A stretch of 64,000 nt of DNA, from positions 360,248 through 424,247 of the forward strand of contig MU657167.1 in assembly GCA_026770575.1 (NCBI GenBank), in the 5' to 3' direction. Made by a program: the position numbers and the translations under genes. The stretch comes from Pelagophyceae sp. CCMP2097. Lineage: Eukaryota; Sar; Pelagophyceae. The notes under the pieces are model-generated. The model was not told the origin of the DNA, did no database searches, and saw only the letters and a list, made by a program, of their open reading frames with translations. This document shows positions 20,279 to 29,920 of this stretch, piece by piece (positions within the stretch are counted from its first letter, which is position 1; each line of letters opens with the position of its first letter).

Positions 20279-20505
20279 GCGATCACGAGGGACGTGCCCG
20301 CTGCGCGACGGCCGCCGGACGCCGCGCTTCTACGCGCTCCCACCGGCGCCAGGCTCACCGTCGACGTCGACGTGAACGAGGTGCCAAACAAGTTTGACGA
20401 CGCGCCGATCCTCGCTCTGCGTCGGCTGCGATCGGCGCCGCATCGTCGCTGGATGCACGCCAACGTGGAGCGCTCGATTGCCGTCTGCAGTGGTTTTCTT
20501 TCGAC

Positions 20506-20648
20506 TCCGAGTCCGAGTCCGAGTTTCCCCAGAGCGCGCCGACGCCGTCGACGTCGTCGAAGCGCGCCTCGGCCTCCTCGATGCGCCGAGCGGCGTCGGC
20601 GAACCAGGCGTAGTCGTCGGGGCCGAGGAGCGATGCAAACGACGCCAT
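20506..20648 (-). pseudogene. 5' fragment of the methyltransferase gene (duplicated)
   Basis: Identical to the first 143 nt of the methyltransferase gene (MASFASLLGPDDYAWFADAA...), ending in the SD-coding TCCGAG run (three units here, four in the intact gene). Beyond it the frame runs into the inserted element. Confidence 0.85.
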
Positions 20649-20958
20649 CGGAGAGATGTATGCGCCCGCGCCGCCGCGGGCCTGCGGAGACGCCGCGGGG
20701 GGCTCCGGTGGGCCGAGTAGGCAACCGGCGGGCTGAACCTCGCGCCCAAGTGCGAGTCACACGCGCACCTTGTGGGAGGAGCTCTCGGCGGCGTGCAGCA
20801 AGTATATCGCCGAAATTCGGCGGCTCGACGAAAAAAATCCAATTAATTCGCGGGTAATGTTCGTCGTCGCGGCCTCGAGCAGGCGCGTCTCCACGGCCAA
20901 GACGCTCCCGGAAACTCGGAGTAAATTGAAATTATCGCCGAATCTTCGATATTTTGGC

Positions 20959-21073
20959 AAAAAAGTATCGATTCCTTTCTCGATTTGTGCGTGTCATCCT
21001 TGCGCAGGGGCCATGCTAATCTTCTCTGTATCGTTCCGATATTAATTGGTGCTCACTCTTTCGAGATGAGTCC
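20959..21073 (-). ncRNA. U6: U6 spliceosomal snRNA (right copy)
   Basis: Identical to the left U6 copy, with the same TATA box upstream and T6 terminator (20964-20959). Both copies therefore look transcribable. Confidence 0.94.
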
Positions 21074-21320
21074 AATTCTGAAGGCAACAAAGTTGTATAT
21101 AAACCCTAATTCGCTACTTTTTCCCCTTGGGCAGCGTCCACGTCGACTCGAGCTCCTGCGGCCGCCGTCGCTCCCGGCACGCCGCTCGAATCGTCCGGAT
21201 CGCCCGCACCGTAGCACGCGATGTTTGGGTGGCGAGCAAAGTTTCACGCAATTTCATCGAACGAACGCCTCCCGAGAAGGGGTCATCGATAGGGTCCATC
21301 GGGCGTCGCGTCGGGGTGGC

Positions 21321-22930
21321 ATGGAGTCGCCGGGTGGCTCCGCGGCGGCGGCGGCGGCTTCGCCGTCTGCCCAGCGCGACGCAGGGAATACGCCCGTGGC
21401 GGCGCCGCTCGCCCGGCAGCCCGAAGGGACCCCGAGCCCGGCGACGAAGCCCGAAGGCAACCAGAGCCGGCAGAGCGTGTCGACGACGATCCACGTCGCG
21501 CTCAAGACGAAGCGCCTAGCGAAGCAGGCGCGCGAGCGCGCGGCCAAGGTAGCGCCCGACGCGGCCAAGCCCGCGCCGAGGCCGCGCCCGCCCGTGCGTT
21601 TCCCGGCCCTCCGCCTTTGCGTTTCGCCGGCGACGGTTCTTTTTTAGATGCAAGCGTGCATGACTCAGCTGTGGTCGGGCGGCAAGGCGCAGGACTCTCG
21701 GCAGTTTCTGGCTCTTTATTCAATGCATGTTGCCAACGTGCAGTCGTCGGGCGCGGGCTTCGAACTCGCGTACTCGCAGCTCCCCGAACTCCAGGCCAGC
21801 CTCGAAGACGCCGGCCTCTTCACCCAGGCCAGCAAGAGCTCCATCGCGGTTTCCGTCCGCTTGACGACCGTCGCCAGGGTCGACGTCAAGACCGGTGCGC
21901 CTCTCGGAACGCCGTAAAGCCCCTTTTGACCAACGCTGCCCTTTCAGGCATGTTCTTCGTCGAGGGCGAGATCACTGTTCGGTGGTTCGACGAGTCTGCG
22001 GCGCACCTGGACTACAACACGCAGGTGCCGGAGAGCGAGCTCGGTTCTTTGGTCCAGGCGCCGGAGATCGGAAACGCCGTGGGCACGTTCAGAATGGAGG
22101 CGCAGTCGGCGTTTGTCACCGTCCGAGCCTTCCCCGACGACGCGCGCGGCTTGTGCGCCTTTACCTGGCTCTTCGCCGCGACGTGTTCAGTGCCGTTCGA
22201 CCTTCACGCGTTCCCCTTTGATGCACAAGAGCTCGCCGTCGAGGTCCTGTTCAACGCCACGGGCGCGCCGGCGTCTCCATCTTTTGGACGTAGAATGGTG
22301 CCCGAGTCGCAGTACGACGCCCGGCGCGCCAGCCGCGCGGGCGTGGCGTACAAGCATGGGGTAGCGTTCAATGGCCTGGTCGAGTACGACATGTTCGAGC
22401 CTTTTATCACCGCCTTTGGCGGGGCTCTGGCGCCGCACAAGTTCGTCGTCAGCGTGCCCGTTTTGCGCCAGAGCCGTAGCTTCGTCGTCCACGTCTTGGC
22501 GCCGATCTTTTTTATCAACTCACTGACCTTCACCGTCGCAGGCATGCTCCCCCAAAAAGGAGACTCCGGAAGAATGGAGGTCACCTGCGGCTGCCTCGTC
22601 GCAATCGTCTCGTTCAAGTTCTCCATCCAGGACTCTTTACCGAAGACGGCGTACCTCACCGCTTTAGACGTCTACCTCTCCGCGGCGCTGGCGGTAAACC
22701 TCGCCGTCTCCCTCGCCCTCGCCTACTTCTCCGCAGTCGAGCTCAAGACGAGGCACCAGTCCATCATCCAGGGCGGCATCGCGGTGGTCTGGTTGGCTTT
22801 TAACGCACGCTTCGCGGTGACGAACGCCAACCGCGTCGCAAACCTCAAGCGGTCAAAGGGCTACGAGGTCCCGCGCAAGCCCCTCGTCCTCAAGCGCAGA
22901 CGGCGCGTCATGCAGGTCAAACTCTCCTAG
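21321..22930 (+). CDS. Cys-loop/pentameric ligand-gated ion channel-like receptor
   Basis: Exons 21321-21593, 21648-21894 and 21948-22930; both introns (54 and 53 nt) begin GTGCG, in phases 0 and 1. The N-terminus is low-complexity. The extracellular beta-sandwich includes GEITVRWFDES and the loop CSVPFDLHAFPFDAQEL, which matches the FPFDxQ signature but has only one Cys. Pore region: M1 about VHVLAPIFFINSLTFTVAG, M2 about MEVTCGCLVAIVSFKFSI, M3 starting LPKTAYLTALDVYLSAALAV, where the ylkaiDvyl signature is clear. A short loop leads to a weak M4 (IIQGGIAVVWLAFNARFAV), and the tail is basic. Short M3-M4 loop and missing Cys pair resemble bacterial channels. Ligand and ion are unknown. Confidence 0.82.
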
Positions 22931-23233
22931 AAACGACCGCCAAGCGACCCGGCCCGCCCGAAGACGCCTAACCGAATCGACAACCAAACGACTGACGCCT
23001 GCGGGGCGCCTCCGCCGCGCCGAGACGCAGCTTTGTGCATTTGTGCGGACTACGTGTACATCGGCCGGGAGCCATGCCATCCGCCGAGAACTCGAGCATG
23101 CACGGCTCCCCAGAGCGGTCCCAGAAGGGGCACGCGCAACATCGATCGCACCGCGTGAAGCCCCGGTCCTCAAAGACTCTTCCGCCCGTGGGCGCACCGG
23201 GGCCATCAAGATTCAGAGGGAGCATCCATGACG
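22931..23233. other. Intergenic between convergent channel and WD40 genes
   Basis: About 300 bp with no gene or repeat seen. Confidence 0.5.
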
Positions 23234-24013
23234 TTAGAGGGCGACGTTCCAGAGCCGCGCCGTGGTGTCCATGCTCGCCGTCACGAGGCGCCGACCGTCG
23301 GCCGAGAACGCGCAGCTCCGGACTCGGTCGGTGTGCCCCTCGAGTGTTCTCTGCCACGCGCCCGTCTCTGCGTCCCATAGCCGTGCCGTCTCGTCCTCGC
23401 ACCCCGTCACGACGCGATTGCCGTCGGGCGAGAACGCGCAGCTCCAGACGATGCCGGTGTGCCCCTCGAGCAATGTCAGCAGCGCGCCCGTCTCGGCGTC
23501 CCAGAGCTGGGTCGCCCCGTCGTCCTCGTCGTCGCTTTCGTCGCCGCCGCTCGCCGTCACGACGCGCGTGCCGTCGGGCGAGAACGCGGTGCTGTAGAGG
23601 CAGTACCCGTGCCCCTCATCGAGCGTTGCCAGCAGCGCGCCCGTCTCGGCGTCCCAGAGCCGCGCCGTCCCGTCGGAGCTCGCCGTCGCGATTCGCTTGC
23701 CGTCGGGCGAGAACGCGCAACTGTAGATGTAGTCAGTGCGTCCTTCAAAGATCGCGCGACCCTTGGCGACCTTGTGCGCCCACTCGAGCGTTCGACGGAG
23801 CGGCTCGATGCGCCGGCGCGCGTCGACCCACACGGCGTCCCTGATCCACCGCGCCGCGACAAGCGCGCTCAGGTTGACGGGGTCCCAGACTTCGATCGAG
23901 AGGAGGATGTGGGCCATGAGGTCCGCATTCGTGAGCACGCGGAGCACCGGAGCCACCCTCGCGCCCAGCGTCGGCCGCGCGCCCGGCGTCGGCCGCGCGA
24001 CGGGGGTCGCCAT
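23234..24013 (-). CDS. Short WD40-repeat protein with N-terminal F-box-like helices
   Basis: 260 residues, one exon. A Pro/Arg-rich start repeats a PGARPTLGAR-like unit, then LRVLTNADLMAHILLSIEVW and DPVNLSALVAARWIRDA resemble an F-box or similar helical adaptor, though weakly. Four WD40 repeats follow, each with the same phrase CAFSPDGxRxxTASxDxTARLWDAETGA. The second has an acidic insert (GGDESDDEDDGA). Four blades are too few for a closed propeller, so it may dimerise or be a truncated copy. The near-identical repeats suggest recent expansion. Role unknown. Confidence 0.75.
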   Translation of the reverse strand: MATPVARPTPGARPTLGARVAPVLRVLTNADLMAHILLSIEVWDPVNLSALVAARWIRDAVWVDARRRIEPLRRTLEWAHKVAKGRAIFEGRTDYIYSCAFSPDGKRIATASSDGTARLWDAETGALLATLDEGHGYCLYSTAFSPDGTRVVTASGGDESDDEDDGATQLWDAETGALLTLLEGHTGIVWSCAFSPDGNRVVTGCEDETARLWDAETGAWQRTLEGHTDRVRSCAFSADGRRLVTASMDTTARLWNVAL

Positions 24014-24190
24014 GGACCTCTAGCGACCCGTCGCGACGGCTCGGCGGCCGTCGGCGTGGCGGGGGGTCGCGACGACGCGGCGGGCGCCGACGTGGCGTGC
24101 AGCGGGCCTCCTCACGAGCCCCGTGCGCAGCGCCCGTCGCCGAGGGGGCCGAGAACGGCGGGCGCTCTTCAAGCTTTGCCAAAAGTGATA

Positions 24191-24770
24191 GGGAATGGCC
24201 TCTCCAATTTGGTACGCTCTCCTAATTTGGTACGCTTTCGCTAATTTTGGCGCCGGGCGGGCTACACGCCGACTACGAGGCCGGTGCTTCGGATCGGGGC
24301 CCGGGACGATGGTCTCTGCGAGCTGCCCAAATTTCAGGCTCTCCCGAGGGCTGGTTGAACCAGCCACCAACCCGCTAAGCTTCGCCAAAAAGGCAAGTCG
24401 GCCAAAATCTCTTGACCGGCGGCGGTGGTTCGGCGCGAGTCTCCCGTCGAAGAGGTGCGGCTGCTTTGGTATGTCGTCAGTGCGGCCGTCGCGGGGCCCG
24501 CGCCGTGAAGCGGGCCTCTGGGAGCATCCAGATCGAGCGCAAAGCTTCATTTTTCAACCGGAGTAGTTGTCACGAGAATGGCCCTGGCGTCAGATTGGCG
24601 CCCCGGCCTTCCTCATTTGAAGGCCGAGGCGCGGTCGGGTGGCATCGAGCCGCGCCACGCCGCGAAACGAGGCCCCGGGAGAGGCCGGATCGACCCGCTT
24701 GAGCGAAAAAGGTCAAAGCGTACCAAGTTGGGTGAAAATCAGGGCGTACCAAATTGGAGAGGCCATTCCC
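24191..24770. mobile_element. 580-bp TA-flanked MITE with perfect terminal inverted repeats
   Basis: The ends are perfect inverted repeats of 26 bp, starting GGGAATGGCCTCTCCAATTT and continuing GGTACG. Each is bounded by TA (24189-24190 and 24771-24772), the target duplication of Tc1/mariner-type elements. A second inner AATTTGGTACGC-like unit follows on the left, and ACTTGGTACGC on the right. No transposase frame is inside. It sits between the WD40 gene and the promoter element of the next gene, ending only 4 bp before it. Confidence 0.9.
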
Positions 24771-24774
24771 TAGG

Positions 24775-24793
24775 ATTTTCGGCGATTATATCC
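24775..24793 (+). promoter_or_regulatory. ATTTTCGGCGATTATA element
   Basis: ATTTTCGGCGATTATATCC, 40-58 bp before the ATG at 24833 and directly after the MITE's right TA. Confidence 0.5.
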
Positions 24794-24832
24794 ACGTCGA
24801 CCGGCGGAAGCGTGGACGGCGGCGTGGCTCGC

Positions 24833-26038
24833 ATGGTGGCTTTCTCGGCGCGGACCGGCTGCGCGGTTTTCGAGGGCCGGTCCTGCACGCTGGCCGGCGC
24901 GCGAAGCGGTCCGTCGGTGCCGCGGCCGGCGGGGCTCGGCGCGGCGGCGGCGGCGTTCCCCGGCGACATGGCCTCCTTCCTATCGGGCAAGGGCGCCGAA
25001 GCGGCGTCGCAGTGCACCAATTCCGTCCGAAAATGCAATGCCTGCGGCAAGGTCTGCGCGGCGAATGCGGCGCAGTGCAACGGGTGCGGCGTTTCGCTGA
25101 GAGACGTCGCCGTGACGTCGACGCACAACGTCTTCACCGGCTTCGCGGCGGGCGTGGCCTCGGGCCCGTTTCCGTTCAAGATGTCGCTCCGGTCGGAGGA
25201 CGAGGAGACGTTGGTCTTCGACGACCCGTTGGCCATAACGCAGGCGCACGTCTGCGCGGTCCCAACGGACGTCTACTGCGCCACGGCCTTGGAGCTCTTC
25301 GAACAACCAAAGCGCGGCCTCGCTTTGGTGGAGAGGCTCGAGAATGCGGCGTGGGATGCCGTCCGCTGGAACTTCCTCGCCGACAAAGCCTGGCGTGGCA
25401 AGACGCTCGGCGGCTCAGTCGCCGTCGACGACTTGCGCGGCCTCGTCGCCGCGGGATTCAACGTGCCCCCGTCGCAGTTCCAGCTCCACTTGCAGTACAT
25501 GCTCCCGCCGCTACTCCCGGCGCAGTACAGACTCTTCAGACAAGGCGCGCACTTCACGCACGACCGCTTCCTCCCGCTCGCCTACGTCAAGCAAGCGCTC
25601 GCCCAACTCGTCGAAAAAGGTGTGGCCCGCGCCGGGAGAGGCCCCTCGCAGACCGTGGCTGGCGTAGGCGCGGCGGTCGCGGGCGCGCGGGGCCTGTCCG
25701 TGCCTGAGCTGGCGGCGCGCGTCCAGGCTTTGACGGGCGTCGACTACGCGGCGGCGCACGCGGACGCCTATTCAGCCGTCGAGGCGGCGCAGCAGCGGCT
25801 TGGGAACTACGACGCGGGCGACTTTGACTTCCTCGTCGACGACGAGACCAACACAGCCGTCGCGCGCATCATCGAAGGCGCCCCTCAACCACTCGAAGGC
25901 GGCGCGCTGGCGGGCGCCGACCTCGCAAAGTCGGACACGCTCGCGCTCCAGCAGTACGGCCGGCCCTACGACGCCCAAGGTAAGCCCACCGGCGTCTTCT
26001 ACTCGCACGCGCGCGACATCCCGCTGCCCCAGTTCTAG
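24833..26038 (+). CDS. Zinc-ribbon protein with a HIT/Ap4A-phosphorylase-like domain
   Basis: 401 residues, single exon. An Ala-rich leader precedes a four-Cys ribbon (CNACGKVCAANAAQCNGCG, CxxC...CxxC spacing). The centre reads FDDPLAITQAHVCAVPTDVY and later NVPPSQFQLHLQYMLPP. Together these recall HIT-superfamily nucleotide hydrolases, where a short H/Q-x-H-x-H/Q motif after an Asn-containing strand does catalysis, but I am not certain. The C-terminus has YDAGDFDFLVDDETN and ends PLPQF. A second ATG at 24968 (MASFLSGKG) is possible. Function not established. Confidence 0.6.
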   Translation: MVAFSARTGCAVFEGRSCTLAGARSGPSVPRPAGLGAAAAAFPGDMASFLSGKGAEAASQCTNSVRKCNACGKVCAANAAQCNGCGVSLRDVAVTSTHNVFTGFAAGVASGPFPFKMSLRSEDEETLVFDDPLAITQAHVCAVPTDVYCATALELFEQPKRGLALVERLENAAWDAVRWNFLADKAWRGKTLGGSVAVDDLRGLVAAGFNVPPSQFQLHLQYMLPPLLPAQYRLFRQGAHFTHDRFLPLAYVKQALAQLVEKGVARAGRGPSQTVAGVGAAVAGARGLSVPELAARVQALTGVDYAAAHADAYSAVEAAQQRLGNYDAGDFDFLVDDETNTAVARIIEGAPQPLEGGALAGADLAKSDTLALQQYGRPYDAQGKPTGVFYSHARDIPLPQF

Positions 26039-26211
26039 CCCAAAGGCGCCCGCCGCCCGTCACCGCGTAAACGATTGAAATACACACGGCCGTCATCCAG
26101 ATCCGCGCCTTGGCACTCGGTGGTTGCGCGCACGTCGTGGAGATCGGGGATGTTACTGCAAGGGGGAAGTCCGGGTGGAAATGGGGTCGTTCGGGCGGCG
26201 GCCGCCGGGGG

Positions 26212-27940
26212 TCAAAGTTTCACGCGGTCCGCGGCGGTCACTATCTGCGAGGGGAGCGGCGCCAGTACGGGGGGCGGTGACAGTACCGGGTGTTCGGCCG
26301 CCTGCTGCGCCGGCACTCCTTGCACTCCTTGCATGTCCGGCCCGAGTGGCGGCCCCGTCATCGCCCTTGCGAGGCCTTGCATCACGGGCACCTCGTTGAT
26401 CGATCTCGCGGTGCTCTTCGCCTACCGCAGCAAATGGTCGGACGAAAGGCGCCACCGAGTCGTTTCTCAAGGGTCCGCCCCCCTCTGGGCTGGCGTCGGC
26501 GCGCACCTGCTCGGTGAGCTTCTTGAGCCTTTGGATGGCCGCCGTCGTCGTCGCGAGCGAGGTCTGCGGCGCCTCACCGCCGGCGTTCGCCGCCGCCGCC
26601 GACTCCTGCTCCAGCGCGGCTCGCCGGATCGCTTCCAACGCCGCCGCCGCCGTATCGAAGTGGCCGAGCCAAGGCCGGCTCCGCCACTTTTCGACGCACC
26701 ACGACCGCCGCTTCGAGGACCACGTCAGGCCTACGTCAGGCCTCCGCGGCCCGCGCGCCCCGACTTTGTGCGCCCGGCCTTTGCGGCAGCGCTCCCCGCA
26801 CCCGGCCGACGGCCACCCGCACCCGACAAGCGCGACGCACCCGGCGGGCGCTCCTCGAGGCACGACTCCAGGCTCCACTGCGCGTCCGACCCGCAGAGCG
26901 CCCTCGCGGGCGCGACGCGCTCGCGGTACGCGGCGCTCTCCTGCTGCGTCACGTTCTCGAGCGACACCGTCGAAAAGTCAAAGGGGTTCTCCGCCACTCG
27001 AACCGCCTCGGCCGCCGCGGACGCGGACTTGAAGTAGCCCAAGTGCGGCCGCCCCGTGCGCTTGCACTCGAGCACGAGCCACGAGTTCGTCTTCTTGAAG
27101 AACTTCACCGCCGTGGGCCGGCGGGGCGGCAGGCCGCTGCCGCCGGAGGCCTCGCGCGCCTTGTTCCACTCGGCGTCCGACATGCCCGTGTCCGGCGCGG
27201 GCCCGCGGTGGTAGCTCGGCCGCACGCTCCGCGACGGCGCGGGCAGCTCGCCCTGGCCCGTCTCGAAGACTTGGACCGCCTTGCACGCGTCCTGCGCCGT
27301 GGAGAAGGACGTGCCCTTGCGCTTCTTTCTCGGGCCGCTGTCGCCGACGCTGTCGCCGACGCGGCTCTTTTCGCCATAATCAAAGGCGCGCCACCTGGCC
27401 CGCGCGTACGGCGGCGCGGCGTGCGGGCACGCGGGTGGCGGGGCGCACCGCTTGCTCGCGCGGTCGAACTGCACGCCGCTCGGCCGCTTGTCGGGCAGCG
27501 TCCCGTCGCGCGACTGCTCGAGGCGCCACTGCGCGTCGCTCACCGACAGCTTGTCGTCCGGGCCGGGCGGCGCCCCCGCCGTACGCTGCGGTACCGGCAC
27601 GAGGACCACCGCGGGCGGCTCGGGCCCGAGGCTCGCCTATGTTTCGCGTGGGCGGCCGCGGGCGTCGTCACCCAGAGGGGCGGGGATGCACGCACCGGGC
27701 CGAGCGCCGCGTCGAGCGTGGGCACGTTCAATGCCTGGGGGCACAAATCGACTCGACGATGCTCGGCGCGATAATTCGCCGCGAGGCCTCTGAAGAGAAG
27801 AATTCGCGGGCAAAGGCGAAACACACCTGAGACTCAAAGTGGCCCGCCGGCGCATCCGGTTGCAGCGCGAAGGCACCCTGTCGCCGTCGTCGAGGCGCCG
27901 CCGCAAGGAACCCCCCGACTTTTGTCCTCTTAAAAAACAC
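26212..27940 (-). CDS. Protein with three AP2-like repeats (5' end uncertain)
   Basis: Each repeat has a lead SDAQWxLE or SDAEWNKA, then RPxxVxF or GLTWSSKRRSW, then LGYFKSASAAAEAVRVA or LGHFDTAAAALEAIRRA. This layout (strand, W, LGxF, helix with AA) resembles AP2/ERF-type integrase-like DNA-binding domains. Well supported introns: 26731-26840 (GTGCGT, CTGACGTAG), which rebuilds repeat three, and 26422-26506 (GTGCGC...GGTAG), which gives a Pro-rich tail ending ADRVKL. The 5' part is less sure: acceptor at 27637-27639, possible small exons 27696-27734 and 27827-27940, no ATG found. A DNA-binding regulator is plausible; this is inference. Confidence 0.6.
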
Positions 27941-28252
27941 ACGTCAAAACAGACCAACTCTTACCGGAGGCTGCGTCGGAGCCGCGCCGATCGCGGCCGG
28001 GTTCGGCAGGCCGCCGGGGTTCGTCGCCGGCGGCCGCCACTGCACGGCGATCTCCGACGCCGTAACCTGCGTTCCTTGGTCTGTGAGGACCATGGTTCGA
28101 CCGTGCCAACAGAGATCGCTGAATTTGAGCGCGACGTCAAAATTGACTGGCGGCGCCCTCGGCGTCCGGTATGCTTCTTCACGCCCGCTTGCCAGGCGCC
28201 CAGCCTGGGTGCTTTCTGAGTTGCAACTTGCCGCTGCGGCCGTTGGGGTCTT

Positions 28253-28267
28253 AGTATTTTAGGCGAG
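28253..28267 (+). promoter_or_regulatory. ATTTTAGGCGAGAG element
   Basis: AGTATTTTAGGCGAG, 69-83 bp before the ATG at 28336. The 27941-28252 stretch before it shows no gene I can support. Confidence 0.45.
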
Positions 28268-28335
28268 AGTCCTTCTGTCACTGGCAGTTGAGCTCGCGCC
28301 GCGGCGAACGGGCTCTCCAGCGGCAACTCGCCGCG

Positions 28336-29609
28336 ATGGCGTCGCCGGAGGCCGCAATTTCTGGGCTGCTGGCGAAGCTCGAGGCCATCGAGTCGGAAGT
28401 TTTGCAGACGAATAAAGCGCTAAAAAAGTGCGCCGTCGCGGTCCAGCTCGTTACGGCGCATGAACAGCTGCAGATGCACCGCGGCGTCGTCAAGTTCGCC
28501 GACGTGGCCCTATCCTGCGACGCCGCCTGCGTCGCCGCGCACGTGGCCAAGGCCAAGGCCCTCGCGGCCATGCTTTCCGCCGCGCCGACGGCGGCCAAAG
28601 TCGCAAAGGCGCGCGGCGCCGCGCGCGCCGGCTTAGAAGCCTGCGCCCGCGTCGTCTCCCTCGAGGGCCTCGGTGCCGCGCGCCGAACCCTCGAGGAGGT
28701 CGACGCGCACCTCGCGGCGCTCGAGACGGTCCCGGGCAAGCCGCGTGCGCCAAAGCCGCCCGCCGCGCAGCCGGAGCCGGCGCCGGCGCCGCGCAGGCTC
28801 GCGGCCGCGTCGGACGCGCCGCTGGCCGCGCCGAGCCGGCCGGCGACCGAGGCGCCGACGACGGCGCGGGTGCGCGCGTGCGAGGGCGGCGGCGCGCCCA
28901 TGGTCAAGTCCGTTTGGAACACCAAGGACACATGGGAAGAAAGAGACTTGACGAACTGGGCCGCGGACCGCCTCGGCGAGCTTCTCGAGGCAATCGGGCC
29001 CCTCGACGCTGGAGAAGGCTGCGAAATCGCCGTCACCGCCGCGACGCGGCTCGCGGGCCACGCGCAAATCGTGCTCTTCCAGCAGCGCGCACGCTTCGTC
29101 TTCGACTTCGAGTCGCTGGAGCTGGCGTGGCGCTGCGAGCGGGCGGCCGACGCGTCGGCGCCCGAATCCGACGCCGGACGGGGGGCGGCGGACGAGTGCC
29201 GCGGCACGTTCGTCGTCCGAGACGTCGCCAACAGCCTGACCATGGTGAGCCGCCGAAGCGCGAGGGCCGCCCCTGCCGCTCCGCGCGCGCGGGCGTCGGA
29301 CGGTTGCGCCGTAGGAGTCGATCGAGCTCGAGGGCCTGGCCGCGTTTGCGCCCGAGACAGACGCGGGCCGGACCGCCAAGGTCTTCCTCCACGCCCAACG
29401 CCTACCCCAGTCCGTCCTGCGCAAGGCCATCGTCGCCGCGGCGCTGACGTTCGAGCAGGAAATGTGCGACCTCACCGACGAAGGTGAGGCTCATATTTGC
29501 TCTGCCGTTCGACGTCCGACGCCCTCGTCATCGAATCGCGACAGGTTGCAAGATCGCAAGAACCTTCGAGCGCTCGAAGCGGCTCGCGGCCGCCGCCGGC
29601 GACAAGTAA
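28336..29609 (+). CDS. Aha1 N-domain (Hsp90 co-chaperone-like) protein
   Basis: Aha1 N-domains bind the Hsp90 middle domain and stimulate its ATPase. Residues 1-130 are helical, coiled-coil-like (LLAKLEAIESEVLQTNKALK), then an Ala/Pro linker. The Aha1_N part starts SVWNTKDTWEERDLTNWA and continues EIAVTAATRLAGHAQIVLFQ, ARFVFDFESLELAWRCE and DECRGTFVVRDVANSLT. Introns 29245-29314 and 29484-29544 then bring in ESIELEGLAAFAPETDAGR and, finally, CKIARTFERSKRLAAAAGDK. The second intron removes an unlikely Arg-rich tail. No Aha1 C-domain (AHSA1) is present, so this is a domain rearrangement relative to standard Aha1. Confidence 0.8.
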
Positions 29610-29920
29610 TCCAGACGCGCCGACTTTTGAATACTGACCGCGGTGCACACCGATCCGTCGCGACACCTTGGAGGTGTGCGTAAGATTCTTGCACCGTGGT
29701 GCGACAACTTCTCCGGCAAACCCACCCCGCCTGGGGCTTGCGAGGACGCTCGCTATCCGGCGGTTCACCTTTCGATGCGGGCTTGATCTGAAGAGCCACA
29801 GGCTCTGTTCGCTTCCGTGTTCGCGTGGGGGGTTCTTGAGGATATTATCCTAAAATCGATCAGGAAAAAAGTTTCCAAAAATCTTGTCGGAGCGTCCAGC
29901 GCTGGCACCCGAGCCCCTTC
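29610..29920. other. Intergenic upstream of the cellulase gene
   Basis: About 310 bp; AT-rich near 29840-29880 (ATATTATCCTAAAATCGATC), which may hold the cellulase promoter. No gene is seen. Confidence 0.5.

Larger units (their letters stand above)
17871..20505 (-). mobile_element. 2.6-kb insertion carrying a broken reverse transcriptase
   Basis: This block lies exactly between the two 894-bp direct repeats, and each host gene is intact on only one side, so it looks like inserted DNA. Its minus strand encodes reverse-transcriptase pieces (18725-20278). The part downstream of the RT (17871-18724) holds GGACCC-rich tandem repeats. It also holds an imperfect copy of the RT tail: the GAAGAACGGGT neighbourhood at about 18490-18540 resembles 18697-18745. 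No LTRs or poly-A tail are evident. Element class is uncertain; a Penelope-like or non-LTR relative is possible. Confidence 0.7.
20506..21399. repeat. 894-bp direct repeat, right copy
   Basis: Second copy of 16977-17870. It carries the methyltransferase 5' fragment, a second U6 gene and the real start of the channel gene. Confidence 0.95.
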
